A stretch of DNA of 52,265 nt from Haloarcula japonica DSM 6131 (lineage in GTDB: Archaea > Halobacteriota > Halobacteria > Halobacteriales > Haloarculaceae): the NCBI RefSeq assembly GCF_000336635.1, contig NZ_AOLY01000031.1, positions 52,285 to 104,549 on the forward strand, written 5' to 3'. This document shows, in pieces, positions 41,421-50,220 of this stretch; position 1 is the stretch's first letter; every line of letters starts with the position of its first letter. The position numbers and the translations under genes are program-made. The notes under the pieces were generated by a model that was given only the letters and a program-made list of their open reading frames with translations, had not been told where the DNA came from and made no database searches.

Positions 41421-41996
41421 ATGATTCGAAATCTCGCCCGTGGGCAACAGGCCTTCACGAGCAACGTGTTCCTCGTCACCGGGGACCGAACCGTGCTGGT
41501 GGACGTCGGCAACGAGTTCGACGTGGTGTCGGCTGTCGAAGAGCAGGTCGACGGCATCGACGCTGTCGCCGTCACCCACACCCACTACGACCACGTCGAG
41601 AACCTCGACAGCGTCGTCGACGCCTTCGACGTGCCGGTATACGGCTACGACACAGAGCAGGACGGAATCGAACACGCTATCGACGACGACGAGACGATAC
41701 AGTTGGGCGACCACGACTACCGGGCGCTGCACACGCCCGGCCACAAGAACGACCATCTCTGCTTCTACTCGGATGACGCCGGCGTCCTGTTCGCCGGCGA
41801 CCTCGTGTTCGCCAACGGGAGCTTCGGCCGGACGGACCTCGATGAGGGTAACCGGGACCTGCTCGTCGACAGCATCGAGCGGGTGCTGTCGGTCGTCGAC
41901 GAGGACCTACAGGAGATGCATACCGGTCACGGACCGAGCGTTACCGACGCGCCGTATCAGGACATCGAACTGGCGCTACAAGCTGCGAAGTTCTGA
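41421..41996 (+). CDS. Metallo-beta-lactamase fold hydrolase
   Basis: A 191-residue MBL hydrolase with the metal motif THTHYDHVE (His53, His55, Asp57, His58), then HTPGHKNDHLCFYSDDAGVLFAGDLVF, which gives the third His and Asp ligand, and HTGHGPSV near the C-terminus with the last His. Glyoxalase II and quorum-quenching lactonases share this arrangement; the substrate cannot be chosen from sequence. It is soluble and short. It stands divergent from the response regulator and convergent with the ATPase gene. Confidence 0.88.
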   Translation: MIRNLARGQQAFTSNVFLVTGDRTVLVDVGNEFDVVSAVEEQVDGIDAVAVTHTHYDHVENLDSVVDAFDVPVYGYDTEQDGIEHAIDDDETIQLGDHDYRALHTPGHKNDHLCFYSDDAGVLFAGDLVFANGSFGRTDLDEGNRDLLVDSIERVLSVVDEDLQEMHTGHGPSVTDAPYQDIELALQAAKF

Positions 41997-42017
41997 GGCC
42001 GGCTCAGCGCACAGTTT

Positions 42018-42842
42018 TCAGTCGAACGCACAGGCCAGTAGCGCATCGTAGGCGTGGTCGTACGCACCGGCGACAGCCGCCGGGTCACTGCGCTGCTCGC
42101 TGTCGAGCGCGGGGAGTCGTACTGCCGCGACCTGCTCGATGAGGTCGACGACGTTTGGCACCCGTTCTTCCAGTTGTCCGTCACCGGGGCCGCCGGTGGC
42201 GATCTGACAGGCCTTGGTGTACCTGTCGCCGTCGTAGATACGCGCTCGGCCCGGTTCGACGATGGCCACGGCGTCCGGTTCGATGCCCGACAGCGGTCGG
42301 GCCACGTCGCCATAGGACTCGACGACTGCCCGGTCCGTCGCTTCGATATCTGCTGCGAGCGACTCCAGTGCTTCGACGTGCATCACCCGCATCAGGTCAT
42401 TGAAATCGGCGACTGAGGTGACCCGTGGCGCGTTAGCAAGTGGGAGTCGTTCAGAAACGGACTCTGGAATGTCGACGGTCCCGTTGACGACGTACTCGAC
42501 GCCCGTCTCGGAACTCGGGTGGCCGACCCGGTCGACGACGAACTGCTGGTTTTCCTTGCCGAGCAGCCCCGTCTCGGCCCCCGGCGAGGGGTGCCAGAGG
42601 CGGTGAATCGGGTTGATCTCTTCCGGTGCGACATCGCTCGGCGACGCGGCCGCGAGGCGCTTTGCGTCCTTACCGTACAGCCGCCCTTCGTTCGTCGCTC
42701 GCTGATAGTCGTCGTGGTCGAACCAGTAGTTGTTGCCCGCTCTGGGCTTGAACCCCTGGGCGCTGGTCCGTTCCAGCAGGCCGACGCTGAACGTGGTCTT
42801 GCCCGCGTCGACGCGGTCACTGCCGGCGACGAGGAGCTTCAT
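42018..42842 (-). CDS. Haloarchaeal P-loop ATPase of unknown role
   Basis: A 274-residue protein with a Walker A-type start, MKLLVAGSDRVDAGKTTFSV (Lys15, Thr16), like the deviant P-loops of dethiobiotin synthetase and MinD relatives. Further conserved-looking segments are FKPRAGNNYWFDHDDYQRAT near 31-50, RLWHPSPGAETGLLG and DRAVVESYGDVARPLSGIE. The combination suggests a nucleotide-dependent ligase or regulator. The start overlaps the stop of the 89-residue gene by 4 bp (ATGA). I do not recognise the family beyond P-loop NTPase. Confidence 0.75.
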   Translation of the reverse strand: MKLLVAGSDRVDAGKTTFSVGLLERTSAQGFKPRAGNNYWFDHDDYQRATNEGRLYGKDAKRLAAASPSDVAPEEINPIHRLWHPSPGAETGLLGKENQQFVVDRVGHPSSETGVEYVVNGTVDIPESVSERLPLANAPRVTSVADFNDLMRVMHVEALESLAADIEATDRAVVESYGDVARPLSGIEPDAVAIVEPGRARIYDGDRYTKACQIATGGPGDGQLEERVPNVVDLIEQVAAVRLPALDSEQRSDPAAVAGAYDHAYDALLACAFD

Positions 42843-43108
42843 GACTCGGCGAGACCGTACAGCCCGACAACGTCGTCGTCCTGGGGGTCGGCTATCACGA
42901 GGTCGTCCTGATTGAAGATCATCCACGGGATCGCCCAGTCGATGAACACCGATTCGTTCGCCTCGCTGAGTTCGGCATCAGCCGGGAGGCCCTGCAGGAG
43001 GCGGGCGATTTCTGGGATGGTGTACAGTTTGTCGGCATCGAGAATATCGGCGGGTTCGTGGAGCTCGAACGACAGTATCTCGTCGAACTCCTGCTTGTCT
43101 ACAGGCAT
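42839..43108 (-). CDS. Small acidic protein, DUF5827-like
   Basis: An 89-residue haloarchaeal protein translated just before, and coupled to, the P-loop ATPase by an ATGA overlap. MPVDKQEFDEILSFELHEPA starts the family-like core; YTIPEIARLLQGLP and IDWAIPWMIFNQDDLVIAD follow. The frame extends 18 codons upstream, but I start at 43108 because those residues fall in the promoter region of the divergent kinase. No active-site pattern is seen. A subunit or regulator of the ATPase is the natural guess. Confidence 0.7.
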   Translation of the reverse strand: MPVDKQEFDEILSFELHEPADILDADKLYTIPEIARLLQGLPADAELSEANESVFIDWAIPWMIFNQDDLVIADPQDDDVVGLYGLAES

Positions 43109-43189
43109 ACCCGCCGATATGCCGAGCGAGTGGGTAAATCCCTCGAACTGGCCGGAACCCATTTACTCGCTGGGCCGGATTGTTCAGTA

Positions 43190-44896
43190 ATGGCCACGCT
43201 GCTCGTTGCGTACGCCTTTTTTCTGCTTGTCGTGGCCGTTGTCCTCGGGACGCTTTCGGTGTACGCGTGGAACCGGCGTGACTCTCCCGGCGGGACCGCA
43301 CTCGCGGTTCTGCTTGCCGGGCTCTCGATCTGGAACCTCTGTGTCGCGGCCGGTGTCTTGACGCGCGGGACAGAGTTGGCGCTGCGTTTCGCGTACGGCG
43401 TGTTCGTCGGCGTGATGCCCGCGATAGCCGGCCTGTTCGTGTTCGCGCTGGCCTACACTGACCGCGACCGCTATCTCGGCTGGCGGACCGTCGCGTTACT
43501 GTCTGTCGAACCCCTCGTGTTCTTTGCGGCACTGTTTGGCGGCCCCGATGGTTTGATATACCGGATTTCCGGCCCTACAGACGCTGCGATGTACGGCTGG
43601 GGGATTACAGTTGGGCCTGTTTTCTGGGGACATCTGGTGTACTCCTACGCACTCATCGCCGTGTCGAGTGCGCTCATCATCCACTACGCACTCGTCTCCG
43701 GCGATCTGTACCGGAAGCAGATGTACGCCGTTCTGCTGGCCATCGTGCTCCCGTGGTTCGGGAGCGTCGTCAGCATCTTCGGCGACACCGGCATCGAACT
43801 CACACCGCTGTTGCTGGCGGGAACCGGAATCACTCTCACGTGGGCGTTCTTCAGGGGACGACTGCTGGACATCTCGCCGGTCGCCTATCGAGAGGTCGTC
43901 GAGTCGCTCAACAGCACCGTGTTCGTCGTCGACACGAACGATACGATAATCGAAGCCAACGACGCTGGCCGCCGCCTGCTCGGAGACGAAACTATCGTCG
44001 GGCAATCCGTCGAGGACGCGCTCGACACGTCGCCCGCGCTACTCGAAAAGTACCGCGGTCTGAACGACGATGCCGAGGAAACGCAGGCCGTCATCGAACA
44101 GAGCGACCGGTTTTTCGACGTCCAGCTCACTCCGCTGCATGACGCCCGTGACGCGCTGGTCGGGCACGTCTTTCTCGTCCACGAGATCACTGAGCAGAAA
44201 CAGCGGGAGCGAGAGCTCGAACGCCGAAACCAGCAGCTCGACCAGTTCGCCGCCGTCCTCTCACACGACCTTCGGAACCCGCTGAACGTAGCTTCGGGCC
44301 GACTGGCGCTGGCCCGGGAACGGAACGACCCCGAGGAGTTCGACCGCGTCGAAGCGGCCCACGACCGGATGAGTAGCCTCATCGACGAGGTGCTCGCCTT
44401 CGCCCGCGATGAGAAGACAACAGACCGGGTCGAGCTACAGCTTTCGGCGCTGGCGAAGGCGGCCTGGGGCCACGTTGACACCGGAGCGGCGACCCTGCGA
44501 ATCGACGGCGATAGGGAGATCACCGGCGACCGCGACCAGCTTCTCCAACTGTTCGAGAACGTGTTTCGGAACAGCGTGGAGCACGGCTCCACGAACCGGT
44601 CGTCCAATGGAGTCAAGTCCGACGCGGCGGTGACGATACGTGTCGACGCCACCCCGGACGGGTTCACAATCAGTGACGACGGTCCCGGTGTGCCGCCCGA
44701 GGAACGGGAGGAGATATTCACGCACGGCGTCACCAGTTCCGAGTCGGGAACCGGTCTCGGACTGGCCATCGTCCAGCACGTCGTCGAGTCCCACGGGTGG
44801 GACGTCGAGATGAGGGAGAGTCGATCCGGCGGCGCAAAACTCGTTATTTCAGGGCTCGAAACAAGGCCGACACAGCTGTCTGAGACCCCGTCCTAA
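43190..44896 (+). CDS. Membrane histidine kinase, 7TM-PAS-HisKA-HATPase
   Basis: A 568-residue sensor. Residues 1-220 hold about seven helices of the histidine-kinase N-terminal 7TM type; a PAS domain covers about 235-340 (SLNSTVFVVDTNDTIIEAND); the phospho-acceptor helix has AAVLSHDLRNPLNVASGRLA near 357-376; and the ATPase domain has NVFRNSVEHG (N box), ISDDGPGVPPEE (G1) and SESGTGLGLAIVQHVVESHGW (G2). It is complete. The upstream frame is open, but MATLLVAYAFFLLVVAV at 43190 begins the first helix. No response regulator is adjacent; the HalX regulator at 40714 is the only one in the window. Confidence 0.93.
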   Translation: MATLLVAYAFFLLVVAVVLGTLSVYAWNRRDSPGGTALAVLLAGLSIWNLCVAAGVLTRGTELALRFAYGVFVGVMPAIAGLFVFALAYTDRDRYLGWRTVALLSVEPLVFFAALFGGPDGLIYRISGPTDAAMYGWGITVGPVFWGHLVYSYALIAVSSALIIHYALVSGDLYRKQMYAVLLAIVLPWFGSVVSIFGDTGIELTPLLLAGTGITLTWAFFRGRLLDISPVAYREVVESLNSTVFVVDTNDTIIEANDAGRRLLGDETIVGQSVEDALDTSPALLEKYRGLNDDAEETQAVIEQSDRFFDVQLTPLHDARDALVGHVFLVHEITEQKQRERELERRNQQLDQFAAVLSHDLRNPLNVASGRLALARERNDPEEFDRVEAAHDRMSSLIDEVLAFARDEKTTDRVELQLSALAKAAWGHVDTGAATLRIDGDREITGDRDQLLQLFENVFRNSVEHGSTNRSSNGVKSDAAVTIRVDATPDGFTISDDGPGVPPEEREEIFTHGVTSSESGTGLGLAIVQHVVESHGWDVEMRESRSGGAKLVISGLETRPTQLSETPS

Positions 44897-44907
44897 GCAG
44901 TCGACAG

Positions 44908-44912
44908 TATAA
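44908..44912 (+). promoter_or_regulatory. TATA element for the GH3 gene
   Basis: TATAA lies 26-30 bp before the ATG at 44938 and only 18 bp before an in-frame GTG at 44926. The spacing supports the ATG as the start. Confidence 0.5.
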
Positions 44913-44937
44913 GGCCCGCCCGACCGTGAACCCCGAT

Positions 44938-47097
44938 ATGGCTGACGACGATCACATCGAGGCGTTGCTCGCCCGACTGTCCCGCACACAGAAACTCGCC
45001 CTCGTCCGCGGCGCGGCCGATCCGGAGGGAACGGCGACGGGGTACCTGCCGGGGGTCGAAGCGGCCGGCATTCCGCCGTTTCGCCTTGTCGACGGGCCGC
45101 TGGGCATCCGGGCAGAGGGACAGCGTGCGACTGCTTTTCCGGCATCGATTGCGACCGCGGCGACGTTCGACACCGACTTGGCTCGGCGACAGGGCGCGGC
45201 GATGGGCCGCGAAGCGACGGCGCTCGGCCAGGACGCGCTGCTCGCGCCGGGCGTGAACATCATCCGGGTTCCACAGTGCGGTCGTAACTTCGAATATCTC
45301 TCCGAAGACCCCGTCCACGCCGGCGCTGTCGGCGCTGGCCTCGTCGACGGCATCCAGTCCGCGGACGTCGTCGCCACGGTGAAACACTTCGTCGCTAACA
45401 ACCAGGAGACACACCGTACCACCGTCAGCGCCGAGGTGGACGAGCGGACGCTTCGGGAGCTGTATCTCCCACCGTTCCGCGCGGCCGTCGACGCCGGCGT
45501 CGGGTCAGTGATGACGGCGTACAACCGAGTCAACGGCACGCACATGAGTGACCACGAGCGCCTCGTCGGCGACGTGCTCAAAGGCGAGTGGGAGTTCGAC
45601 GGCTACGTCGTTTCGGACTGGTATGGGCTGGAGAGTACCGTCGGCGCGGCGAACGCAGGTATGGACGTGGAGATGCCCGGGGTGGCGGCCCCCGGAGCAG
45701 CGGACGCCGCCGACAGCGACACCGCGGATGACGGCGAAGATTTCGAGTGGCCCGACGGCATCCCGGACGCGACGCATGCGGGCCTGTTCGGCGACCCGTT
45801 GGCCGATGCCATCGACAGCGGCGAGGTTCCGGCTGCACGCCTTGACGACATGGTCCGGCGGGTTCTCGGACAGATAGACCGATTCGGACGACTGGATGGC
45901 GACCAGACTGCTGTCGAAGACGGTGAAAGCGACGATCAGGCGGGCGAACTCGACAGCCAGCGCCACCGTGATATCGCTGCGGACGTGGCGGCCCGCGGGA
46001 CCGTGCTGCTGGACAACGATGGCGTCCTGCCGCTGGCTGACGGAGCGGACGTGGCTGTCATCGGCCCGAACATCGACGAGCCGAAACTGGGGGGCGGGGG
46101 CTCTTCCGAAACGACACCGGTCCACTCGGTCACACCAGTCGAGGGAATCGAATCCCGTGCCGAGGGCGCAGTCACGACAGCGTTCGGCGTCCCGCAGATA
46201 GAGTCCGTTTCGCTGTTCGACCTCCTGCCGTTCGTCGGCGAGGACGACGAGGCCGACGGTTCGGCCGAGGACACCACCCGACGGGAGCCGTCGCTCGACG
46301 ACGCCGTCGACGCGGCCGCGGCAGCCGATGTCGCCGTCGTGTTCGTGCGCGACGCGACGACTGAGGCGCGGGACCGGAACACGCTTGCACTGCCGGGCCG
46401 GCAAGACGAACTCGTCTCGGCCGTCGCCGCAGTCAACGAGAACACCGTCGTCGTCGTCCGCTCTGGCGGCCCCGTGGAACTCCCGTGGCGCGAGGACGTG
46501 GCCGCGGTCCTCGAACAGTGGTACCCCGGGCAGGCGGACGGCGACGCGGCGGCCGCTGTCCTCTATGGCGACCGCGACCCGAGCGGTCGGCTCCCGGTCA
46601 CCTTCGCCCCGCAGAGCGAGTACCCTACCGTGGGGGCCGAACGCCGTTACCCCGGTGTCGACGATGAAGTCTACTACGACGAGGGCGTGTTCGTCGGCTA
46701 CAGACACTTCGACGACGCAGACACGGACCCGACCTATCCGTTCGGCCACGGCCACTCGTATGCGACGTTCGAATACGGCGATGCCGAAACCACGGGCGAC
46801 CAGACTGTCGCAGTCCCCGTTGAGAACGTTGCCGACAGGCCGGGCCGGGAGGTCGTCCAGGCCTATGTTCGGCCGCCGTCCGTGGCTGGCGTCGACCGGC
46901 CACAGCGCGAACTCGCCGGGTTCGAGGCCGTGCAGCTGGACGCCGGCGAACGACGGACGGTGGAACTGGCGCTGGACGACCTGGCGTTCTCGCGGTACGG
47001 CCCGGACGCCGGCTGGACGGTCGATACCGGGGCCTACACCGTCGAGATCGGCCGGTCCTCGCGTGACATCCGGACGACCGCGTCGGTGGACCGCTAG
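44938..47097 (+). CDS. Family GH3 glycoside hydrolase, beta-glucosidase-like
   Basis: A 719-residue retaining glycosidase. The N-terminal TIM barrel has FRLVDGPLGIRA near 48-59, GRNFEYLSEDPVHAGAVGAG near 115-134, VKHFVANNQETHR near 148-160 and the nucleophile Asp227 in YVVSDWYGLES. The alpha/beta sandwich follows from about 340 (RGTVLLDNDGVLPL), and a fibronectin III-like domain closes the protein (VENVADRPGREVVQAYVR...). Two acidic insertions near 257-270 and 415-435 enlarge the linker regions. No signal peptide is present, so it should act inside the cell on imported oligosaccharides or glycosides. Xylosidase activity is equally possible. The TATA spacing sets the start. Confidence 0.9.
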   Translation: MADDDHIEALLARLSRTQKLALVRGAADPEGTATGYLPGVEAAGIPPFRLVDGPLGIRAEGQRATAFPASIATAATFDTDLARRQGAAMGREATALGQDALLAPGVNIIRVPQCGRNFEYLSEDPVHAGAVGAGLVDGIQSADVVATVKHFVANNQETHRTTVSAEVDERTLRELYLPPFRAAVDAGVGSVMTAYNRVNGTHMSDHERLVGDVLKGEWEFDGYVVSDWYGLESTVGAANAGMDVEMPGVAAPGAADAADSDTADDGEDFEWPDGIPDATHAGLFGDPLADAIDSGEVPAARLDDMVRRVLGQIDRFGRLDGDQTAVEDGESDDQAGELDSQRHRDIAADVAARGTVLLDNDGVLPLADGADVAVIGPNIDEPKLGGGGSSETTPVHSVTPVEGIESRAEGAVTTAFGVPQIESVSLFDLLPFVGEDDEADGSAEDTTRREPSLDDAVDAAAAADVAVVFVRDATTEARDRNTLALPGRQDELVSAVAAVNENTVVVVRSGGPVELPWREDVAAVLEQWYPGQADGDAAAAVLYGDRDPSGRLPVTFAPQSEYPTVGAERRYPGVDDEVYYDEGVFVGYRHFDDADTDPTYPFGHGHSYATFEYGDAETTGDQTVAVPVENVADRPGREVVQAYVRPPSVAGVDRPQRELAGFEAVQLDAGERRTVELALDDLAFSRYGPDAGWTVDTGAYTVEIGRSSRDIRTTASVDR

Positions 47098-47203
47098 GAC
47101 AGCCGCCCTTTCGACTGAAACAGCGGTTCGTCCGCTGGAACGCGCCTGAATAGGGAAATCTCCGGCCGGGGATTTCAAGCCCCCTGAATACATATAGCCA
47201 GTC

Positions 47204-47593
47204 ATGAGTCAGACGCTCGAAACCATGGAGCCGAATCCGGTGTGGGTCGAAGACGCCTACGCCGACACCGTCGATGTCCTCACGCGCTACGCTGACGAGT
47301 TCGAGTACAAGATCTGGGGCGGCGACTGGTGTAAGGACTGCCGGGCACAGCTCCCCGACTTCGGGGCGGCCCTGAAAGCTGCTGGCGTACCCGACGGGCA
47401 GGTCAACCACTACCCTGTCGAGAAGGAAGACGACGGCTCGAAGACCGGACCGGAGGTCGAGGCGTACGACATCGAACTCATCCCGACGGTCGTTGTCGAA
47501 CACAACGGCGAGGAGATCGCCCGATTCGTCGAGGAAGAGCCGGTTCCTATCGCTGTGTATCTCGCCGACAAAATCGAAGCCGCGATGGCGTAA
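47204..47593 (+). CDS. Thioredoxin-like protein with CKDC active site
   Basis: A 129-residue cytosolic protein of the thioredoxin fold. The active pair is C43-C46 in GGDWCKDCRAQLPDF, followed by the cis-Pro region DIELIPTVVVEHNGEEIARFVEE near 89-111. The CKDC pair differs from the usual CGPC and points to a specialised thioredoxin or disulfide reductase. It may be reduced by TrxB at 33746. It is convergent with the YyaL-type gene, itself carrying a thioredoxin domain, with two bases between stops. Confidence 0.88.
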   Translation: MSQTLETMEPNPVWVEDAYADTVDVLTRYADEFEYKIWGGDWCKDCRAQLPDFGAALKAAGVPDGQVNHYPVEKEDDGSKTGPEVEAYDIELIPTVVVEHNGEEIARFVEEEPVPIAVYLADKIEAAMA

Positions 47594-47595
47594 TC

Positions 47596-49749
47596 TTATT
47601 CCGAGTCGTCAGTTGTCGCGCCCCAGTTTAGGGCCGTCCCGAGGACGTGTTTCGGCGGCGAACAGGCGAAGTTCCGGCAGGCGTACACCGTCGGTTTGCC
47701 GTCTATCTGCTCGCGGCCGGCCCAGATCGGCGGCGACTCGTCCAGTTCCAGCGCGTCGAGCCACTGCTCGAAGCGGCCCTCGTCGGCTGGTCGGTGAGCC
47801 AGCAGGCGGCGCGGGACGTACCGCTCGGCGAGGGTCTCCGTCCACTCGCTCGGGTAGTCAGACCGGTCGCCGACCAGCGTAAGTTCCAACGCGCCCTGCT
47901 CATAGGTGTCCGTCGCTAGCGTGAGCGATGCGTGCTGGAGCGGGTTCGAGGAGACGCGGTCGGCGTGGGTCCGGATGACCCGCTCGGCGACTTCCTCGAA
48001 GCGGTCGTCATCGCTGAAATGGGATAGCGACAGCAGGAGGTCGACGGCGACGCCGGTACTGGAGGGGGTTGACTGGTCGGTGAGTTCCTGGGGACGGGCG
48101 ACCAACGATTCGCCGCCGGTCGGGGTAAAGAAGAGCGTGCCCTGCTCGTCGTCCCAGAACGCCTCCGTGATGGCCTGGCCGAGGTCCATCGCGAACGCGA
48201 GGTGCTCCACGTCGCCGGTCGCCTCGAACAGTGTCAGCGCGCCGCGGCCGAGAAACGCGTAGTCCTCCAGGTAGCCGTCGATGGCCACGTCGCCGTCCTT
48301 GTACCGGCGGTTGAGCCGGTTTTCATCCTCGTTCCACAGGTGCTCTCGGACGAACGAGAGGGCGTCGGCGGCCACGTCAGCATACTGGTCGTCGAGCACA
48401 ATCGCGCCCTCGGCGAGCGTCCGGATCATCAGCCCGTTCCAGCCGGCCAGCACCTTCTCGTCGCGAGCTGGTCGCGGGCGCTCTGTGCGGGCCTCGAACG
48501 TCTGGTTCAGGGCGCGCTGGAGGCTGGCCGTGATTTTGTCTTCGCTCTGATCGTACTCCTCGGCCAGCACAGATACCGGCTTCCGGACGGCGAGCACGGT
48601 CGCGCCTTCGAAGTTACCCCGCGCCGTGACGCCGAAGTAGTCACAGAAAATCTCGGCGTCCGTCTCGTCGTCGACAGCGTCGCGGACCTGCTCGGGCGTC
48701 CAGACGTAGAACAGCCCTTCCTCCGTCTCGCCTTCAGGCTCATCTATCGGCGCACTTTCGGCATCCAGCGTGCTGAAAAAGCCTCCGTCGGGGTGTTGCA
48801 GCTCGCGCTGGACGAACTCGAAGGTCTCCCGAACGACCGAGGCGTAGCGCTCCGACCCGATGGCCTGGTAGCCGGCGAGGAAGGCCCGCGGGATCTCGGC
48901 GTTGTCGTACAGCATCTTCTCGAAGTGCGGCACAGCCCACTGCTGGTCCGTCGCGTAGCGGTGGAAGCCGCCGCCGACGTGGTCGTACAGCCCCCGGTCA
49001 GCCATCACGTCCAGCGTCTCCTCGACGACGTTCAGGTAGTCCTCTTGGCCACCGTCAGCATGAGCCCGCAACAGCGCGTGCAGCCGCCCGTTCTGGGGGA
49101 ACTTCGGCCCGCCGGAGCCCCAGCCGCCGTCCTGTCGGTCGGCCCCGCGGTGGGCAATCGTCCCGGCGGTCTGGATGATATCTTCGGCTGGGTCCTCGGG
49201 GTCGGCCGGCGTCGCTTCGAGGTCGCTCTCGATGGCCTCAGTCCACTGCCGGGCGCGGTTCTCCATCTCCTCGCGCTGCTCGGGGTCCGACCACGAGTCC
49301 GCCAGACGCTGAAGCAGGTCGCCAAAGCCCGGCTGACCGCGCTTCTCCTCGGGCGGGAAGTACGTCCCGACGTAGAACGGTTCGCCCTCCGGCGTGAGCC
49401 AGGCCGACAGCGGCCAGCCACCGCCGCCGGTCACCTGCTGGCAGATGCTCATGTACACCGAATCGAGGTCCGGGCGCTCTTCGCGGTCGACCTTTATCGG
49501 GACGAAGTCCTCGTTGAGTTGTTCGGCGATGGCCTCGTCCTCGAAGCTCTCTTCCTCCATGACGTGACACCAGTGACACGCCGCGTAGCCAATCGAGAGG
49601 AAGATGGGTACGTCCCGCTCCTTGGCGGCCTCCAGGGCCGTCTCGTCCCAGGGTTGCCAGTTGACGGGATTGTCCGCGTGCTGGCGGAGATACGGGCTCT
49701 CCGCCTCGTCGAGTCGGTTTCGGGCTGTCGGGTCCGTGGCGTCGCTCAT
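47596..49749 (-). CDS. YyaL/SSP411-type protein, thioredoxin domain plus six-hairpin barrel
   Basis: A 717-residue protein. Residues 15-165 form the N-terminal thioredoxin-like domain: SPYLRQHADNPVNWQPW near 18-34, the redox-type pair C58-C61 in YAACHWCHVMEEESFED, and TGGGGWPLSAWLTPEGEPF. From about 200 to the end the (alpha/alpha)6 barrel typical of the family has GGFHRYATDQQWAVPHFEKMLYDNA near 260 and FYVWTPEQVR. The group is often annotated as thioredoxin-domain or N-acylglucosamine 2-epimerase-like, without known substrate. It is a single gene, convergent with the thioredoxin-like gene. Confidence 0.92.
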   Translation of the reverse strand: MSDATDPTARNRLDEAESPYLRQHADNPVNWQPWDETALEAAKERDVPIFLSIGYAACHWCHVMEEESFEDEAIAEQLNEDFVPIKVDREERPDLDSVYMSICQQVTGGGGWPLSAWLTPEGEPFYVGTYFPPEEKRGQPGFGDLLQRLADSWSDPEQREEMENRARQWTEAIESDLEATPADPEDPAEDIIQTAGTIAHRGADRQDGGWGSGGPKFPQNGRLHALLRAHADGGQEDYLNVVEETLDVMADRGLYDHVGGGFHRYATDQQWAVPHFEKMLYDNAEIPRAFLAGYQAIGSERYASVVRETFEFVQRELQHPDGGFFSTLDAESAPIDEPEGETEEGLFYVWTPEQVRDAVDDETDAEIFCDYFGVTARGNFEGATVLAVRKPVSVLAEEYDQSEDKITASLQRALNQTFEARTERPRPARDEKVLAGWNGLMIRTLAEGAIVLDDQYADVAADALSFVREHLWNEDENRLNRRYKDGDVAIDGYLEDYAFLGRGALTLFEATGDVEHLAFAMDLGQAITEAFWDDEQGTLFFTPTGGESLVARPQELTDQSTPSSTGVAVDLLLSLSHFSDDDRFEEVAERVIRTHADRVSSNPLQHASLTLATDTYEQGALELTLVGDRSDYPSEWTETLAERYVPRRLLAHRPADEGRFEQWLDALELDESPPIWAGREQIDGKPTVYACRNFACSPPKHVLGTALNWGATTDDSE

Positions 49750-49803
49750 ACCCGTGGCTGGGAGCGCCGCGGTGAAAAGGAACGCGACGCCGGCAGCGAA
49801 ACC

Positions 49804-50067
49804 TCACTCGCCGGCCAGCCGGATTCCACGAGCGATGACGTACATGAGGACGACACCGGCTCCGACGGCGAGGATGAAATTACCGAGCAGGGCCAGTACT
49901 GCACCCAGTGCGGAGTTTTCCGCGCCGAAGAGCACGATGGCATAGAGCGGGAGGCTCCCAGCGACGAACACGCCGATGAGCTTCGCAAGTGGAACGGCCT
50001 CCGAGAGTATCTGGGTCGTGTCTATCTCATCTGTCGCGGGATCGATGAATGGGCGGGGAGGGGACAT
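49804..50067 (-). CDS. Two-helix membrane protein, 87 aa
   Basis: A short protein with a polar N-terminus (MSPPRPFIDPATDEIDTTQ) and two helices at about 28-48 and 55-79, separated by FGAENSALG, ending in a basic RGIRLAGE. No family is recognised. It lies 54 bp upstream of the YyaL-type gene on the same strand and may be cotranscribed with it. A 153-bp gap with a possible promoter separates it from divergent purD. Confidence 0.65.
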   Translation of the reverse strand: MSPPRPFIDPATDEIDTTQILSEAVPLAKLIGVFVAGSLPLYAIVLFGAENSALGAVLALLGNFILAVGAGVVLMYVIARGIRLAGE

Positions 50068-50220
50068 GTACCCGTGTGTCAGACGGTCGGGTGAAGTAGC
50101 TCCCGGTCTCCGTCCGGCGGACCGTACACGACGGCGCTCCCGGCATGGAAACGACCGTCGTAGTCAACGAGAACCGGAGAAAAGACAATACTTAGGTGAA
50201 AGCCAATCCGGCCTTCGAGT

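Noticed and set aside
45505..47205. 566-codon minus-strand frame opposite GH3
   Set aside because: No motifs and wrong composition; the plus strand shows the GH3 nucleophile region.
48202..50094. 630-codon plus-strand frame opposite the YyaL-type gene
   Set aside because: Reverse of a well-supported gene; no family sense in its translation.
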